DNA from: Gordius sp. MW1
Lineage: Eukaryota > Nematomorpha > Gordioida > Gordea > Gordiidae
Direction: 5' to 3'
Assembly: GCA_964036665.1 (NCBI GenBank)
Contig: OZ038530.1
Coordinates: 19,676,001-19,740,000 of the forward strand
Length of the DNA: 64,000 nucleotides
Shown here: piece by piece, positions 24,798-37,800 of the stretch
How the letters are laid out: every line of letters begins with the position of its first letter
Position numbering within the stretch: position 1 is the stretch's first letter
The notes under the pieces: model-generated
Told to the model about the DNA's origin: nothing
The model's database searches: none
Seen by the model: only the letters and a program-made list of their open reading frames with translations
Program-made: the position numbers and the translations under genes

Positions 24798-25685
24798 TTT
24801 TAAATGTTTAAATTTATCGATAGTCATTTTATTTAACACAAAAATAGGCTTATTAATTTTTAAAGGAGTAACCTATGCAAAAGACTGTTTTGATAAAAAT
24901 TGTCCTTTAAAGGAGTTTTTTTAGCTATAATAGGATCTTTTCTCTATAAACAGCATATAACCAATTCACAACCAAATCTTTAATACTAGTTTATTTAATA
25001 AACATAGCCGTAATAATATATTAAAAAATATGTTACTTTAAAATATGGATATTGCATGGGATCACTAAGAGCATGTATACGACAAGAACGAGTATTTTCG
25101 TTTAATAATCGTGGGAGACAAATCGAGTGTGTGTATACATGTTAATTGACATTTGTTTTTAATCCAGTAAAAACGCGACGTTTTAAGGCATTAAAAAGAA
25201 AATTTTTCCTTGTCACTCTAAAAAATGTCCATGCATACCTTTATATAAAAAGGAGCCTTTATAAAATATGAATTCGATACAAGTGGCGGGTGAGCAGTGG
25301 GTGTGTTATAAAGCGGTAAAATTTGTCTTCTATAAAAAATAACCGAAAGCATTTCAATTTAAGCTGACATAATTAGGCTCAGGTAATGCCAACCCATAAG
25401 TGAGCTATCAAATTTCTTTTAAACATCTTTAGCAATCTGATCATAACTTTCAAGTTACCGTAGAGTGACTTAGTTCAGAAGCGATAAAATCAAAATAATT
25501 ATATAGCTTCGCCACCCCTAATGTATTGACCGTATGTTAACCACACAAAAAGTGTAAATGAAATCTAATTAATAAAAGCGAACGCGTATCACAAAGTTGT
25601 ATATGTAATTGTTTTTAAAATAAAATCGGCCTCCAGCAAGTCCAAGTGAATTCTCTATCTTGAGGGGCAAAAGCCTGAGTTCGAT
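24798..25685. other. Intergenic gap between convergent genes
   Basis: AT-rich. It should hold the 3' UTR of the PNPLA6-like gene at its right edge. No repeat or exon recognised. Confidence 0.4.
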
Positions 25686-25856
25686 TCAAAAACTAGAAGA
25701 CATAATTTTTCTACTCAGCCTATCAACGTCCTCAGTGTAAGTATCGCTGTCCTGACTAGTATCTAGAGCTGTCCCGTGGGTTGTGCCAGTTATTAGGGCA
25801 CATTCCTCGGGGAAGGAAGAAGTTGAAAGGTTTGTTGCTGAATCTTTTCCGCGGCT
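25686..25856 (-). CDS. PNPLA6: PNPLA6-like exon 33: C-terminus and stop
   Basis: It begins after AATACAG with [20 protein letters not shown] and ends ...[26 protein letters not shown] at 25686-25688. The acidic [10 protein letters not shown] stretch resembles the human ESDCLTEYEED tail. 57 codons, phase 0. Confidence 0.86.
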   Translation of the reverse strand, partial: SRGKDSATNLSTSSFPEECALITGTTHGTALDTSQDSDTYTEDVDRLSRKIMSSSF

Positions 25857-28800
25857 CTGTATTGGATACATATGGTGGATATATGGTAAAATCAAAATAA
25901 ATTGATGTTTTAAATTACCTATTCTAGGATAATTTTTCTTTAAATATAGAAATTTTCCATTTTAAAATATCACTTAAAAATGTTATCTTATATAAAAACA
26001 AGGTGTTATTACTAAATTAGCCCTAAAATATATCCGACAATATTAGAGAAAGTGTGAGAGTAGATGGGGTATATATAGTCAATTATTCTCTAATTAAAAT
26101 TGCCTATAGATGGCGCTAATTAGAATAAACTTTTGAGTTAATTGCGGTACTCCTAAAAGGGGTTATTATTATATTCATCAAAATATTAACAAAACCGCAA
26201 TTTATTAATTAATTTTAAATATAAAAACAAATCAAGATTAGAATGACACCTAGAAAGCATTTGTAACTTCTACTCAAATTTGCTTAAAATAAACTGAGAC
26301 AGTCACAATTATTATCTACTTGTTACTATAGAAAATTTAAATGGTAACATTTTGTATCCTTACATGGGCGTAGCCAGCATTGGAAGGGGGGGGCAATAAT
26401 GATTTAGGGAGGGGCAAAGTAATTATTAGTTAAAATTTTAACCATCATTTTAATAAATTTTAACAAATTTTTGGATTTAGAGGGGGGAAGCCACCCCCTT
26501 CCCTATCCCCCTGGATACGCTCATATATCCTTATATTCGCTATGATTACTATTTTGACATTTTGGCCATGCCATATTAAAGGGTATCTATTGAGCTATAA
26601 ACACATAACGATTATATTAAAACAGCCAATTTTTAAGTCAACGGTATAATAAACAAAAACATCACGTTGTAAAAGAAGACAAATAAATTTGCAATAGATT
26701 TATTAAGCAAACCACCTATTTAAAAACTCTGAAATTCTCTTCTTTCAAACTTAATCAATTTTTAAATTTCATGAAAGTTGGAGTAGAACTTATTTACCAC
26801 ATACGGCATATATTCCATTTCATCGGCCGATCCTATAAGCATGTGGTTCAATTCGTCGTAGTAATCACCGGGTATAATGCCTATGTAAATTTCATTTTAT
26901 TTTTTCATGATTTTACAGGGAAAATAGTGCATGAAAGTAGCACATTACTTAAAACAGTTGTATTTAAAGATCTAATAATAAATCAAAACATAGATGAAAT
27001 GACAGTTTTGGTGCGAAAATTTATTTATTCAAAATATTAAATAATATATCATATTTTGAAAATATTTAGTTTAAAAATGACAAAAACATTATTTGTTTTG
27101 GAACATCAAAATATTATCCATATATAACTCAAGGAATCCAACATGAGTGAAATTTATTGACTTACTATGATACCTCAGCCGATGTTGGGTTGGCCGTTTT
27201 ATTTTCGATATAATCTCAACTAAATCGGTAAAAGTCGGTGAAACGCTCTGCTGAATATTATAAAGAAGTGAAGAATAATAATAACTTTTACCGTTAATAG
27301 TATTGAAAAAGAAAAAGGCATAAAACAGATATTTATGTTAAGCAATTTCAAAAAGTTATCTCCGTTCGATGAGTCTTACATCAATTTTCTTAATTTTTGA
27401 TTAAGAACTTCAACCAAAAGTGAATAAAATTATTAACATTTTGATACAAACTTTTTTCTCGAAAAACTAACCTTAGTATCATGAGTTCTCTCGTTTTCCC
27501 CCGACTTTCCCTTGAAAACTTCCGTAAAAGGTTCAGATTTTTTCCAATCGGAAAACATTTGGCTTCCATACAGATATCCAGTTTCCTGATTAATAAAAAA
27601 TTAGGGTTAGAAAATTGATTTAAAACCTACTACAAATAGACAATCCAAAGTTTAGTTTAATTATTGAAAAAGATTAAAAAAAAAATAGCCAAAACACTGA
27701 TAAACGCATGCAAGGTTATTTTTGTAGACTTATGGAGCCTACGCTATTCGCAAACTTGATAAAAAATATGTAATAAACCCATAAAAAGAAAAAGGGCATT
27801 TTTAATCGAGTTTTCTTGAGACGCTTTGCATCGCCAAAATATAAGATTCGCTTTAATTATAATTTGATGTTTTTTTAATATCATTTTTTTATTAAATGAA
27901 ACTATAGAAATTATATGCGAGGTAAACATTCGAAAATTGCGATAGCGTTGAAATGACAAATAATAATTCCGATTTTCTATTTAATGAAAAAAGTTTCCCT
28001 ATTGTCAAGGGTATTGGCAGCTATACGGCGTCCCAATTCTTTCAGAAGGGTTAGGGTTTTAGGACCTGTTATTGTAAGGGTAGTGGTCACTATGGGGGAG
28101 AAAAGTAGTGAGGAATTAAGTTCTGCGTATTTAGCGGACTTTAATCTTTCAGAATCAACAAGGGGGTCTTTGTTTTGGTTTGAGAGAGCAAAGGCGGTCG
28201 GACAAGTGTAGTTCCAAGCTAGGCATAGCCCTTTTGCCCATGGGATGAGGGTCTGTCCATCAGGTCTCTTCTTGTCGCTAAGGCAAAGACCATTGGGCTC
28301 CAATTGGGAGGGAAAGCCCGCCTTTTTGAATGTCTTCTGTAGAAGGGCATTAACAGATGTGTGCCGTAGAAATCTGGCCTTGTTAAATTTGCAATGCAGG
28401 CCGTGGTGACCTTTTGTACCAACGGATGAGCCACATAAGTTACATTGATGAGAGGCAACTATATCACATTCTAGGCGGAGTCCTGTTGCAATCCTGAACT
28501 CGTTGTTGGAGAGTTGAAGGTCATGAGTCCGACTAGGGATGGCCTCCAACCACTCGTGGCCGGACCTTGATGCAAAACTTCTGAGCTGGTAACTCCTCAA
28601 ACGATGCGCCCGAAATAAGAGTTTTAAGGGCATGGTCGTAGAGAGGAGTGTTCCAACTTTTTTGAGAGTTTGTGGTAGGGAATGGAGTGTTAGGCGAGTA
28701 CAATAAATTATGCTATTTAATAAAACTAAAAAAGTCTTTAATCTAATTTACCAAGTTTGAGATAAAATATTGAAAATACACAATTTTTTAGTTAAGCTGA

Positions 28801-31800
28801 TTTAAAATTTTGATGAAAAAGATAATATTACGAAAATTTCGTCAAAACTCCCGAATTGGAGCGTTTTGTATTTGTCGATAGGAGGTCTGAAGTATTCGCA
28901 CAACTTGTTATGTTTTATATCCTCCATGGTCTTGTTACATGAAACGTAAGCTAAACGCGATTGAACCTCGTTCATGTCTGGAATCTAAAGAATAGCCAGA
29001 AATGTGTTATTTAAATCTTTATATACATATATATAAGTTTCTAATCTATTTATTGACAACAAATTTAAATAGGTTAGGTATATACTTATGAGAATAGAAT
29101 TAATTTAACAAATAACATTGATAGAGATTAATAAAAAAAGGTTTGTGATAAATTAATATATGTTAAATGCATGTGTATTTTAAATTTAAGTAAGCAAAAC
29201 TTATGAAGGTATGGGGGAAAAGTTACTAGAACTGATTATTATTTAGTGAATTTAAAAACAACTAAAAATTTATCAATATACAACTTTATTAATTGCAAGC
29301 TTAAATTTTATTTAGCCAAAGTTTCAATAAATTAACAATCATTAAGATTTTGATTATAATAAAATGATTATAATCCACTATCTCTCAGTTCCATTAAATC
29401 TATAAATTTTCAATATAATTTGTCTTTTTTACAATTTTTTGTCATTTAGGGGCAATAGTTTAATATGGTCTTCTAGCATGAAAGCAAATAATATTCGGAC
29501 ACAAATTAGCAAGGGTCATCTCATCTCCTAAATTTGTACCATTACTTAATTAGACACACAAATTATGAAAGCGCTAGCTCTAAACCATCTCGAACATTTA
29601 ATTGTGTCGCAGCCAACATGGTAATTAGAGGGGGGGGCAATAATGATTTAGGGAGGGGCAAGATGATCATTTTTTGGAATTTTAGCCATAATTTTAATAA
29701 ATTTTTGGATTTCTGCCCCCCCCCCCCGGATACGCCCATGCATGGCTCCCACAAAAATACCGGAACTTTAAGAGAGGACATATAAATGAAAATATAACCT
29801 TGAGTGTAGTGCCCCAAGGATACCATTTATTCCACAACAACCACCAACCGGATAACTCGTCCCCATAATTCGTAAAATCGTCCCTATTCCTACTGCCCAC
29901 ATCTACGGCTATTATAATTTTGGCACCCATGCTTTTGGCTACGTCGGCTATTGGATTAATGTAAATAGTGTTTTAAAACGGCTGGGTTTTGTATGGACGA
30001 TCTTTGGATTTAGTCGAGTAAACATGGACAAACCAATGGTTTTTTGGCGAGCTTTTCTCAATCGACCTCTAGGCTTAGTCCATATTTAAAAACAGACCAA
30101 GTCGACAGATTCGTCTTAGTTAAACCAAAGACCGACCCCACAAAACCTAGCCGTTGTTACAGCACTAGTTAATACGAGGGATAATGAAATTGATTTACCG
30201 TACAATTTTAAAAATGTTAATTTTTTGTGTGTAAAAGATTACGTTAAAATATCGAGAATTATCATAATACAGCATCTTGAGCAGTTTATATTTGGTTTAT
30301 AAAACACGAGAAAATGATTATTTTGATTAAAAGTGTCTTCGCACTTAACAAAAGTGTCCAAGGGGACGGAGCATTCAAATTCAAAAAAACATCATTATTT
30401 ATCAATAAACAGGGCTTACAATTCTACATAATTAGTTGCCTACCTTTTTTAGCAATATAAAAATTGCCTAGAAAGAGTAAAAGTTGCAACACAAAATAGA
30501 TGATATTCTATTAGATACAATATAAATTAAAAAGATTTGTATGTTTTAAAATTATAAATACATTTCTTCCTCAGCTATAATAAAAAACAATGAGCTCATT
30601 ATTGAGGAATTTAAATAAATATCAAAGGATTCCAAATTTAAAACGTTTTATTTTGAGTTTTAAAACGTTAATTTTGTTGTTCATAATTCTCTAAAATTAA
30701 AATTATTATATAGATAATCTCCTAACCGGGTAAATTATTGCAGTATCCCCCATCTAACAACAAATGACCATCTTTGGGATCGCACAATGGTGGGAGGTAG
30801 CCCGAGAGAGACATACTCGCCCTTACGTAACGCCATAAACAACCTGTAAAATAAAAAGCATCATTCTTTAATCAGAATAAAGTCAATTTATCATACTCAT
30901 ATACATATATTTGTAAGCTAGACTAAAACTCAAGGTCTAAACTCAATTAAAATTCAATATATATAAAGGTGCAAAAATCAAGAAACAGCGCAACTAATGT
31001 TTATGAAAAACGCAACCGTGCAAAATGTAGGTGTTCATTAAAAATGTGGACTTTATAAACGTCTCATTGGAGGATTAATAACGCTTCTAAATGCCAGTTT
31101 TCTTTGAAAAACACTGAAGTTTCTTTTTAACTTTTATATACTAAATTTTTGCAAAATCCACTAAAACATAAAAAGGACCGGTCTTAATTTTGGTAGCAAA
31201 CCCGACATTTTATGGAGAGACAACTTAGTTGAAATAACATGCTACTAATCTTATATAAGTAACTTTTTTAAGGACTTAGAAAGACGTTCTAATTTTTTTC
31301 AATACCCGTCCGTACCCGCTTTCGGGCCTGGCTTGCCCGTGCAGATCTCTAGTTAGACTAGTTTATTATTCGACACATTTATTTTTATACGTTATTTGTA
31401 TTTATTATATCTTAGTCAAATTCCCGGATTTTTAAACGAATGAGGATTAAAAAAAGGTGTGGTAAAAGGGCTAATTACAACTTTCAAACTCTAACCTGAA
31501 GTGTGAAGTTTCATGCTGTAAGATGATATATCCGTCGTGACATTGAAATAAGGTATCCACAAATCTTCGATTTGCATGTCCCCAAACACGTGCTCAATGC
31601 TATCATTAAAAGCTCCCCCCGTAAACATAGCGGTATGGGGGTACGTTAGATCAGTAACTTTTTTCCATATGGAAGTCATTTGCTGGGGACGTCATTGTTT
31701 TTGAATAAAAGAGAAATAGTATTAAAAAATGGATCTGCTCGCTTTTAGCATTAGTAATTTAAAACGTTTTTATTATGTTGATGTCCATGAGTGTAGCCAA

Positions 31801-34800
31801 GGGAGGGGGGGGGCAGCTGCTGCCCTGTAAATCCAAAAAATGTGTTGAAATTTATTAAAATTATGGCTAAAATTTCAAAAAAGGTTCATTTTGCCCCTCC
31901 CTAAATCATTATTGCCCCCCCCTCTAATTTAATCCTGGCTACGCCCATGTTGATGTCTACTAATTAAATCTAACCCGAAAATTGACTATTAATGTGTAAA
32001 TTTTGAACATTAATTGTCATATAAATCTTGCCTCTTACAAAATTAGCACATTTAACCATCTTATAAAGGGCAATCCTCTGGTGGCTTTAAAGTGACACCT
32101 GAGACTACGAACTATATAAGATAATGTTAGTTTTTAAGAACAACTTAAAGCCAATTCGAGGCTTTTTTGCCACTTTTTAAACGATTTAAACAGCGAATCT
32201 TTCAAAACAAATTCCTATCTAGGCAAATAAAAATTAAAATTTTGAGCGATATCAAAATAAAATTATTACATTGGACCATTGCCTAGCTCTTTGTGTCATT
32301 TGCACGACGTCTCTTTCTTCGGCCCACAAGGCACCCATAAAAGCCCCAATGCTAGTACCACCCACCATATCGATTGGAATTCCCGCTTCTTTAATTGCTT
32401 TTATCATTCCCACGTGAGCTATACCCCTAATATAATTGCAATTAACCATAAATAAATAAATACATGAATAAATAAAATAAATAACACACAAGTGAAAAGC
32501 GATATTTATTATGCAAAAGGCAGAGGGTTAGATTTGTATTGGTCAATGTAAAAATAAAATTTAGGCTTCACTTTTTAAACTTAAAGATATTAAAATTTGT
32601 TTTTTAATTTAGCGAATACTAGGTACATTTGATAGAAATAATTAGTACAAAATTGGCATTCAAACAAACGTTTTATTAAAATGGACAATCTTATACCCAT
32701 AAGTTTGCGAAAACACATGGTAGGATATTATATAATAGGAAAAACAATTTAATTTATCACAAAACTCTTCAAATTAATGATTCACAAATTGTAGTAATAA
32801 CAAAATATTTGGCATTATATATAAAATTAACTTGACATCATTTTTATGGTGTTTTACTTGGCCCCTCCACCACCGAGTACCAACGCGATAGAAGTACCGG
32901 TCAAGAAACGAGCTAAACGATAGAAATCAGAATCTGGATCTATTTTTGCCTTTGCCAAAAGGTCCGAGTAGAAATCGCTCTGTCAAATACAAAAATAATT
33001 TTAAGCTTTAGCAAAGTTAAGCATTAATAGCCTATTTAACCAGAGAGGTAGTGGTCAAACGTTTTTTTGTAACCTAAAGATATCGCTTGTTTTATATTAG
33101 ATAACGGTATGAGCTTTATTAAGAGTTTCAAACTTTTTTAAAAATTCTAGCTGTGATAAATTTTGAAAAGTCTATATTTGCGAAATAAAGAGCCCTTTAA
33201 TGCTAAATGTGCAAAAATCGCTAAAATTTAACGAAAAAAATCTCCTTGATTTATCCTCTAAAGCACAATCTTCTAGATTTATTCCGTATTCAACATATAA
33301 ATTAGTGTTGTAAAAACGGCTGGGTTTTATTTGATCGGCCTTTGGAATCGAAACATAAACAGACCAACAATGTTTTGGTCGATCCTTCTTAGTCGACCAA
33401 TGGGCTTAGTCGAAATTCGAGAAACAGACATAGGTCGACCAAACAAAACCCAGCCGATTTTACATCACTGATATACAAGGGCGTGGCAGCATTGGTATTA
33501 TAGAGGGGCAATAATGATTTAAGGAGGGGCAAAATGATCATTTTTTGGAAGTTTAGCTATACTTTTAATAAATTTAACAAATTTTTGGATTTAGAGGGGG
33601 CAACTCCCCCTCTCTGCCCCCCCCCTTTGGCTACCCCCCATGCTGCTATAAATTATAAACACCCGAGTGCTTTGAGACATTAATAAATGGGCGCTCACTT
33701 TCCAAACGCTACCCGATATTTGGGAATTAAATGAAAAATTTCCATCGGGTCCATAGTTTGAGAGACCGAAAGTTGGCATAGGACTATTGTTAGCAGAAGC
33801 TAAGGTGCTGTTTGAGGCGTTGTTAGAAGATAATAGCGTTGTAGTGGAGATGGCTCTCTTTAAAAACATACGCCTCGGGCATACTATGTGATGATGAGAC
33901 GAAATCCAACTACGACTATTCAACCAATCAGCAGTTCCTTTGGGAGCTTTTCTTTTGTCTCGATGCAGTATTATCAACTCTTTTTGGGCACGAACCGTTA
34001 CGTTTTCCAACTGAAGTTCCAACTACGATAATGTATTACATCGGGAGATTTTGAAATAAAGTATAGTAAAATAATAGATGTGGCGAAAAAGAACTATAGC
34101 CTTAAAATATGACTATTGATAATATTTATTAAAGCCACAATCGAATAAAACAAAAGTGAATGCCTGTTTTATAAATTAAAGATTGCCTAATATTTAAAAT
34201 CAAGGAGCAAATTATAGAGTTTAATGGCTTTAAAACTTCAGAAAACTCAATACACTTAAAAGAAATGTTAAAACACTTATATGTGCTTATATAAATATAG
34301 GCTATCATTTTAAAGACGCAAATTGAATTTAAAAGTTCAATGCAACACTCGCTTTCACCGAATTGCCGTAAACAGATTTAAACAATTTGCGAAAGCATTT
34401 GGTTCTAAATATTACGACACAGAGTACGTGTCACATCTTAGAGTTCAATCGATCGAAATAAAAACCTCAAAGAACATGAATTTTAATTGAACGTTTCCAA
34501 AGTAAAAATCACGAAATTTAAAATGAGGATATCATCTTTAGGTTTAACATGAATAAGATATCTTTATTGATAATATTAGCGTAGGGAGGGGGTGGTTTTT
34601 GAGTTGAAACCCCTCCCATGATTTATAATTTATATAATAATTTTATACTGTATATATAATAAAAATAAATGTTTGTTGGAATTTTACTTTTAGTATTCTT
34701 TTATCTTTACGCTATTGTCACTTTTAAACTTATAGGGAAAAAACATTTTTATCCAAAAAAATAGAACTTTGAAAATTTTATAACCCCCCCCCCCACCTTG

Positions 34801-37800
34801 AGGAAATCCTAGTTACGCCCATGATTGATAATAATCATTTACAACGCCTGGCAAAGGTCCATTGTCGGAGAGGGTAACAATGAGTATGCAATCAGCTTGC
34901 CTCACGCATCGTCGGGTCCAATTGGTGAGATGGTAATCGCATTGGTAAAGTACCATCCTATTGATGTCTTCCTGCTGCCCCAACCAACTCGATAGGCGAT
35001 ATTCGCTAAAGCTATGTCACATTCAATAAATTATGATAACGGTCTATAGTATAATCATAGACTAGGACTGCTCATCAACGCACAAAATGTGTACCCTTTT
35101 TTCCACCATTTTGAAAGGCACATTGTAAAGTGGTGATCATGAATTCGTAATTTTCGCAAATTAAATAATCTTAACAAGGTAAACAGCATTTTAAAATAAT
35201 ATCATTTAAAAAATACATAAAAATTCAAAATGTAAAAATGCGATTAAAGTTTGTTTAATAATATAGCGCCATCAATATTAATTGCTATTTTGTATAATAT
35301 TAATTTACTGACGTTTGTTTTAATTTATAAACTAGTGAGGAAGGTAAATTGACTATTATAGGGCAAAATTACATGGTTAAAATACACCAGTTGCTCTCTT
35401 CAAAATGGAGGAAAATTTGACACACACACAATTAACCATATGCCTAGTCTATGAGTATAATCCGAAAAAATATTTTCAATTACACTTAATGGGTTATTTG
35501 AAAAATATAGAGAGTATATTATTTAACAATGTAAATAATGTAATTCAATTTTCACACAATCATAGACTAGATAGACTGCTCATGCCATATGTTCTATATG
35601 GTAAATTGTGTGTGTGTGTGTGCGTCAAATTTTCCTCCATTTTGAAGACAACAACTGATGTATTTCAATCATTTCATTTTGCGCTATAACAGTATATTTA
35701 CCTTCCTAACTAGTTTAAAAGTTGGTACGAACGTCAATAAATTAATTACACAAAATATAGAAGGCGCTATATTATTAAACAAACCTTTATCACAGTTTTT
35801 ACATTTTTAATTTTTATGTATTGTGTAAATGATATTTATTTAAGAATGCTGTTTTTGATATCTACCCAATTCAATATTTTTTTATTAACCTTTTTAAGAT
35901 TATTTAATTTACAAATATTACTAATATCTATATAATTACTACGTTACCAGTTATCATTAAAATGGTGGAAAAAGGGTACACATTTTGTGCGCTGAGCAGT
36001 CTATCTAGTCTATGGTTAAACATTACTTTTCAAATTTCTTGAAATAACATTAATAAGAGATAAGATTTATGTTAAAATCTTAAATGCTCAAAAAAGAACA
36101 TCTCTTCTTAAATTATATAAAAAATCATCAGAATAAAATATGGATTGCGTTCCCGAAAAAATAAATTATATAACATGAGAACAAGCAAAAAATGTAGAGT
36201 TTATGAGTTTTAACTGATTAAAAAACTATATAATTTAACGGTGTCAAAAAGAGATATTATTTTACCTATCTAAAGCGCCCTCTCCAAGTTCCCTCTTGAT
36301 AGTGTAACTATCCAGTTTCAATGTAGGACCTACAAGAAAATATAAATTTTCAATGCTAATTTTATGTACATTTCAATTCATTTTATCAAGTTTCAACTTT
36401 TACACTATGATCACTCGATCTATTCTCAGAAGAGATTTACTAAATTTACCCCTATTAAAATTACTTTTCATTGAACATAAAGCTTTCTCAAAGGTTTTAA
36501 CAACTTTATGTTTCTCAAGCCGTCTCTTGCATTTATAATATTGATTGCTCTTATAATATAAGACGACCTTTGAAGATCGTTGCGTGCAAGTTTATTTGTT
36601 AACCATTCAATAAGCCTTTAATAATTGAGAAATCTTAACAGAATAAATTTCTACTAATATTCTTAAATATATATATTTTTGAGAAATTCCTTTTTAAATT
36701 AAGACATCCAAAATTTAGCCCTAACCTATGGTGCTGAGGGCGGCTTGAAGTTCTGAAGTGAAATTAAATAAGGGGACGTCTGGTGTAGCCGGGACTATGG
36801 CAACGGTTGAAAGATTAGAAGATATGGGCCTGCTTTCTAATCCAGGCATCTCTAAAAATTGCATATAAAGGTTACTTAAATAACCCTAGTGTTTTACAAA
36901 TACCTAGGTTTTGTTAATTCGACTTTTACCTTCCATGTAAATTCTAGGCTTAGTCGAATTTTTTAAAAAGAGACCAGAAGATTCAGGTCTGTTTTTGTCA
37001 AGTTGGCCATCAGCCTTAGTTGAAACAAAGGTGGACTAACCAAAACCCAGGTCCTTTTACAACACTACTTTCCACATAGAAGGTCGTGATAAAAAATACC
37101 ATTTAACTCTAGGTTTATAGAGTAATTTTTCGATTTTCGACAAATTAAAGCATATAATTTCAAATCAAACAAGATATAATATGTTATTGGAGTTGTATTT
37201 TAGGATGAACCAATAAAGAGCTAATAATGATTATTAACAAATGGTGTAGACGGCCGTTTTTGAGGTATATAATAACAAATTAAACGTTAATCATTTGGTT
37301 AAAAAGTTAAATTTAAAGAAGGACTTTAATTATTACATTCTTTCTTCCATAACTTTTGCAACGTTTCACTGCACAAGTGAGCAATTTTAAATAAAACCGT
37401 CTAATGTACTAATAGCCTATGGTATCATCACTAGGGCTGCACCGATATCGGTATCGGTACCGATATAACGATTTTTAACGATATCGGTTATTAATCGACC
37501 GATACCGATACTTGAAACTTTTTTTACAAATATTTTATATTTGTTAGAGCTGTATATCTATATACTTTTTAAATTAAATTTTACTTAATTGCTGTTAAAT
37601 CTAATTTATTTTTTCATTGATTCATTCATTAAAATTTCTACCACCACTTATTTATATTATTATGTAAGTTAGTTTATATTTAAAATTTATAATATAATGT
37701 ATTTATTTTTATATTATATATTGTATATACGATTTTTAATATATATATTATATAATATTTATCAACAAAGCATTTAAAATATTTTAAATTAGAATAACAT

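Noticed and set aside
29563-29930. Overlapping minus-strand frames extending past exon 28
   Set aside because: The part beyond 29799 translates a family A MITE; the real exon ends at a GTTATA donor.
35405-35689. 94-residue open frame
   Set aside because: It lies across the inverted MITE pair; the Val/Cys run is just the GT repeat.
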